This document shows, one piece after another, positions 61,141 through 64,000 of a stretch of DNA of 64,000 nucleotides (position 1 is the stretch's first letter; each line of letters starts with the position of its first letter). The notes beneath the pieces were generated by a model. It made no database searches. It worked only from the letters and a program-made list of their open reading frames with translations, and was not told the origin of the DNA. The position numbers and the translations under genes were made by a program. Source of the stretch: Anaerolineales bacterium (GTDB taxonomy: Bacteria; Chloroflexota; Anaerolineae; Anaerolineales; Villigracilaceae); contig JAEURJ010000013.1 in assembly GCA_016789305.1 (NCBI GenBank), positions 124,001 through 188,000 on the forward strand, written 5' to 3'.

Positions 61141-62781
61141 ATGAGCAACTTGTTTGTCCGTAAGGCGACTGGCATGGTTCGTTCGTGGTCAGTCTTCGAC
61201 GCATTTATTTATGCGTTCTTTTCCATCAATATCGTGACATTAGGGTTCTATAGCTTCAGCCAAATGTATTTCTTCAGTGGCGGCATGATCAACGCGCTCA
61301 TTGTGAGTGCTGTATTTTTAATCTTTGAGATCATTGTTTATGCTTCACTGATTTCCGTAATGCCCCGCTCCGGCGGCGACTATGTCTGGATGACCCGTAT
61401 CTTTGGCGGAGGTGTTGGTTTCATCCTTGCCATTACAGGCTGGTGGTTCACATTGTGGTTGTGGACTCCCGTCTATGGTGACATGTTCCGACAGGTTGTG
61501 ATGGTGCCGATTCTCGGTGTATTTGGAATGAAGGATGCTGCCGTCTGGTTTGCAGGTGCTGGCACTCCGTTATTTGTGAGCACCTTGATCGCGCTTGGGT
61601 TTGTCGCAGTCGTGATCATGCTCGGCATGAAAACCTATGCGCGGATTCAAAAATTTTCCTTTTATGCCGGTATGCTTGGGCTGCTGATTGTGATCGTCAT
61701 GCTTTTCACAGGTTCCCCTGATGCCTTCAAGGCCGGCTACGAAAAGAATGCGACCGCCTTGTTCGGTGCCCAATCTGGCGCGTATGATGCCACGGTTCAG
61801 GCTGGTACGGATGCAGGCGCAGCGACACCATTAACCGGTGGAACCTTTAAGCTGGTTCTCCTCACGCTTCCGTGGCTCGTGTTCTTTAACTTGTGGCCGA
61901 ATTGGGGCGCAACACTATACGGTGAAGTCCGCGGCGCAACGGATTACAAACGCAACTTCTCTGGTATGGCCTGGGCGCTTGGCGCAGTGACTGTGCTTGG
62001 GATTTTATTTTTCCTGGGCGTCGCCAGGACCATCGGCTGGGATTTTTATATGCAATCCAACGGCGCTTGGTGGAATTCCGTTTGGTATGGGGCTGCGGTA
62101 CCTTTGCCTGTTTGGCCTTATCCTGCCTTGCTTGCGCTTTTCCTGACAAGCAACCGCATCATTCAAATTGTGGTCGTCGTTTTGATGAGTTTCTGGTGGT
62201 TCGGTTGGGCAGGGACATTGTTCCTTTCCTCCACACGTGTGATCTTTGCGGCAGCGTTTGACCGCTTGCTGCCTGAGAAGGTGGCTGAATTGAATGACAA
62301 AGGCACCCCGGTCAATGCCATGTTGTTGATGGTGGTACCTGCTTTGCTCGTTTCCTATTTGTACGCCTACAACGTGGGCGGTTTTTACTCCATCACGCTT
62401 GCCGCCACACAGGGTATTGCCTTCATGTACTTCGGCACTGCCATCGCGGCCATCGTTCTTCCATATAAGAAGAAGGAGCTTTTCGAAGCCTCCCCGATTG
62501 CCCAGATGAAAGTGTTTGGCGTCCCGCTCATCACGGTTGCGGGTGTGATTTTTGCCAGTTTCCTCGGTTTCCTGCTTGTGGAATGGTTGTTTGATCCGTG
62601 GCTCAACACAGGCGGTGAAGGTGGCGGGTTGTATGGAATCAGCTTCAAGAATACGAATTCGATCATATTCCTGGTGACTTGTTATGCACTTTCCGCGGCC
62701 ATATACTACGGCTTTAAGTCCTACCGTAAAAAAGGCGGTATCGACATGGATAAGGTGCAGACCGAAATTCCTGTGGAATAG
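61141..62781 (+). CDS. APC-superfamily amino acid permease
   Basis: 546 aa, 12-14 predicted transmembrane helices. The start has GGAGAG 5 nt upstream. N-terminal motifs: FDAFIYAFFSINIVTLG and MPRSGGDYVWMTRIFGG, resembling the conserved consensus of APC-family amino acid/polyamine transporters; later FFLGVARTIGWDFY and a large hydrophobic C-terminal half. Substrate unknown. It is followed by a choline-kinase-like gene, so the transported compound might be an amino alcohol or choline-like nutrient; this is inference only. Confidence 0.85.
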   Translation: MSNLFVRKATGMVRSWSVFDAFIYAFFSINIVTLGFYSFSQMYFFSGGMINALIVSAVFLIFEIIVYASLISVMPRSGGDYVWMTRIFGGGVGFILAITGWWFTLWLWTPVYGDMFRQVVMVPILGVFGMKDAAVWFAGAGTPLFVSTLIALGFVAVVIMLGMKTYARIQKFSFYAGMLGLLIVIVMLFTGSPDAFKAGYEKNATALFGAQSGAYDATVQAGTDAGAATPLTGGTFKLVLLTLPWLVFFNLWPNWGATLYGEVRGATDYKRNFSGMAWALGAVTVLGILFFLGVARTIGWDFYMQSNGAWWNSVWYGAAVPLPVWPYPALLALFLTSNRIIQIVVVVLMSFWWFGWAGTLFLSSTRVIFAAAFDRLLPEKVAELNDKGTPVNAMLLMVVPALLVSYLYAYNVGGFYSITLAATQGIAFMYFGTAIAAIVLPYKKKELFEASPIAQMKVFGVPLITVAGVIFASFLGFLLVEWLFDPWLNTGGEGGGLYGISFKNTNSIIFLVTCYALSAAIYYGFKSYRKKGGIDMDKVQTEIPVE

Positions 62782-62795
62782 CGTGTAACTAAACC

Positions 62796-62828
62796 ATGTA
62801 GGGACACAGCGCCGCTGTGTCCCTACAT
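62796..62828 (+). terminator. Terminator/REP-type hairpin between permease and kinase-like gene
   Basis: A perfect 15-bp stem (ATGTAGGGACACAGC / its inverse) around GCC, AT-rich on the right. Palindromes of this composition (TGTAGGGACACGGC-like) are also found as dispersed repeats in related genomes. Confidence 0.7.
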
Positions 62829-62847
62829 TATATTAATCGGAGCGTAC

Positions 62848-63747
62848 ATGTCTATCATTGAAGAAGTGGTTTCAAAGGTGGATGATTGGAAGGGGAAGGA
62901 TGTTTCCATTCAGCATCTTTCCGGCGGGCTGACCAATACGAACTACAAGGTTGTAGTGAACGGGAAATCGTTCTTTATTCGCGTGCCGGGCGAAGGCACC
63001 GAATTGTTGTCCATTGACCGCAGTAATGAATATCATAGTGCCAGGGCCGCTGAGCAGGCTGGCGTTGGCCCAAAAGTTTTGTATCATTTTCCCGAATACA
63101 ATGTGATGGTGCTGGAGTTCTTGGATGGAAAAACCATGTCGAAGGATTCGCTTAATGAACCCGGGATGCCGACGCGCATGGCTCAGGCGATCAAACGACT
63201 CCATGCCGGTCCGCGCCTCCTGCTGGACTTCAACATGTTCCGTCTCACGGAGTATTATCTCCGCCTCTGCAAAGAACGTGGGATCAAAATTCCCGATGGT
63301 TATTTGGATAGGGTGGCGACGGTAAATCAAATTGAAAAGGCCATGTCTGTAAAGCCATTGGCAACTGTTCCATGTAATAATGACCTCCTTGCTGAAAATT
63401 ATATCGATGATGGCAAACAGCTTTGGCTGATCGATTACGAATACAGCGGAAATAACGACCCGACCTTTGAATTGGGAAATACCTGCCAGGAAATGCAGTT
63501 TAATGATGAACAAATCAGGGAAGTGTGTGCGGCTTATTTTGGCGAAGCAACTCCCGGTTTGATCGCGCGCATGAAGTTGAATATGATCATGTCTGACGTG
63601 GGCTGGGGGCTATGGGCCGCCATTCAGGCAAATATCTCCACAATTGATTTTGACTTTTGGGGTTGGGCCATCGAGCGTTGGGGCAGAGCCGTTGAAAAAA
63701 TGGATTCGGCGGAATTTACAAAATGGATGAAGGACGTACAGGCGTAG
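62848..63747 (+). CDS. Choline/ethanolamine kinase-like phosphotransferase
   Basis: A 299-aa protein-kinase-fold phosphotransferase of the APH/choline kinase group: GGLTNTNYKV for nucleotide binding, VPCNNDLLAENYID with the catalytic Asp/Asn region, and LWLIDYEYSGNNDPTFELGN for the metal-binding Asp. It resembles LicA-type and thiamine/choline kinases. It lies 66 nt after the permease, across a hairpin. The probable role is phosphorylation of choline, ethanolamine or a related alcohol taken up by the permease; not proven by sequence. Confidence 0.85.
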   Translation: MSIIEEVVSKVDDWKGKDVSIQHLSGGLTNTNYKVVVNGKSFFIRVPGEGTELLSIDRSNEYHSARAAEQAGVGPKVLYHFPEYNVMVLEFLDGKTMSKDSLNEPGMPTRMAQAIKRLHAGPRLLLDFNMFRLTEYYLRLCKERGIKIPDGYLDRVATVNQIEKAMSVKPLATVPCNNDLLAENYIDDGKQLWLIDYEYSGNNDPTFELGNTCQEMQFNDEQIREVCAAYFGEATPGLIARMKLNMIMSDVGWGLWAAIQANISTIDFDFWGWAIERWGRAVEKMDSAEFTKWMKDVQA

Positions 63748-63750
63748 TTA

Positions 63751-64000
63751 ATGGAAACAAACCAGTTTGATATTGTGAAAGAAATGCACCGTCTCGTGGA
63801 GGCGGCGAATGAAAAAAAGATTCAACTGCGCGCAATCGGCGGGTTGGCAGTACAGGTGCACAATAAAACGAATCACCCATCCTTCATCCGTGATTTTGGC
63901 GACCTTGACTTTGTGGTGGCCGCCAGGCAGCGTCGGGAGTTCGAAGCCTTCATGCCCACGGTGGGATATGCTCCGCACAAACAATTCAATGTGTTGAATG
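63751..64000 (+). CDS. Nucleotidyltransferase-like protein, N-terminal part (runs off the window)
   Basis: The frame opens with ATG four bases after the kinase-like stop and is still open at the window end (83 codons). The visible part has LRAIGGLAVQVH and RDFGDLDFVVAARQRREFEAF, a pattern of nucleotidyltransferase-fold proteins (DxD metal motif, AbiEii/MNT-like). Because the C-terminal part is missing, only the fold is suggested. It is probably co-transcribed with the choline-kinase-like gene. Confidence 0.65.
   Translation, partial: METNQFDIVKEMHRLVEAANEKKIQLRAIGGLAVQVHNKTNHPSFIRDFGDLDFVVAARQRREFEAFMPTVGYAPHKQFNVLN

Overview
ORGANISM. The window reads as bacterial chromosome from a Chloroflexota (Anaerolineae-like) lineage. 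This is inferred from gene content: lipoproteins with Thr/Pro/Ala-rich linkers, a G5/3D-domain exported protein, VKOR, a very large GAF-repeat sensor kinase and many short palindromic repeats. No rRNA or marker gene was available to settle the taxon. No tRNA, rRNA or CRISPR array was recognised.

LAYOUT. (1) 1-7.7 kb, housekeeping: PfkB-family kinase and S-adenosylhomocysteine hydrolase, a lipoprotein, rsmA with an LCP-family gene, a G5/3D protein and an rRNA methyltransferase. (2) 7.7-8.6 kb: two small leftward genes at the distal edge of the integron. (3) About 8.67-31.1 kb: a complete chromosomal INTEGRON. An IntI-type integrase (30146-31108, +) lies divergent from 18 leftward cassettes, separated by 18 attC sites of about 130 bp. 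An attI core lies at 30015-30021, beside a palindrome-rich control region and a good leftward promoter. (4) 31.1-34.7 kb: a Lys/Ala-rich helical protein, a 10-unit 21-bp minisatellite, a small acidic Cys protein, VKOR, moeA and dispersed repeats. (5) 34.7-47.9 kb: rel, ybaK, Asp/Glu racemase, thioesterase, an ALDH7-type dehydrogenase, a YkgJ-like protein, recJ, a small XRE-regulated membrane operon, and tryptophan 2,3-dioxygenase next to tryptophanase. (6) 48.1-59.7 kb: a signalling block made of a STAS protein, serB, a REC-PP2C phosphatase, a lone receiver and a 2764-aa hybrid kinase with about ten GAF domains. (7) 59.9-64 kb: a 34-aa membrane peptide, a metallophosphoesterase, an APC permease, a choline-kinase-like protein and a truncated nucleotidyltransferase-like gene.

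THE SYSTEM OF INTEREST is the integron. Three internal consistency tests can be made by reading the sequence. (a) In 15 of 18 attC sites the two 13-nt arms differ between sites but stay complementary within a site, each with one conserved extra base. (b) The 7-nt core at the start of a cassette is the exact inverse of the outer core of its own attC in 15 of 18 cassettes, with one mismatch in the other three. (c) The integrase carries the tyrosine-recombinase catalytic set and the IntI-specific insertion. The two cassettes nearest attI are large and polycistronic, and both encode restriction-modification: a type III Mod-Res pair (about 5.1 kb) and a zinc-ribbon DNA methyltransferase with a PD-(D/E)XK protein (about 3.0 kb). 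Most other cassettes encode small, unrecognised and often membrane proteins; one has no convincing ORF. The distal end looks worn: the last attC has lost an outer core and its arm pairing, and the one before it has a point change in the crossover core. A working model is that leftward transcription from the attI region expresses the newest, defence-type cassettes first, while IntI expression is governed by repeated CTGTATA-type operators.
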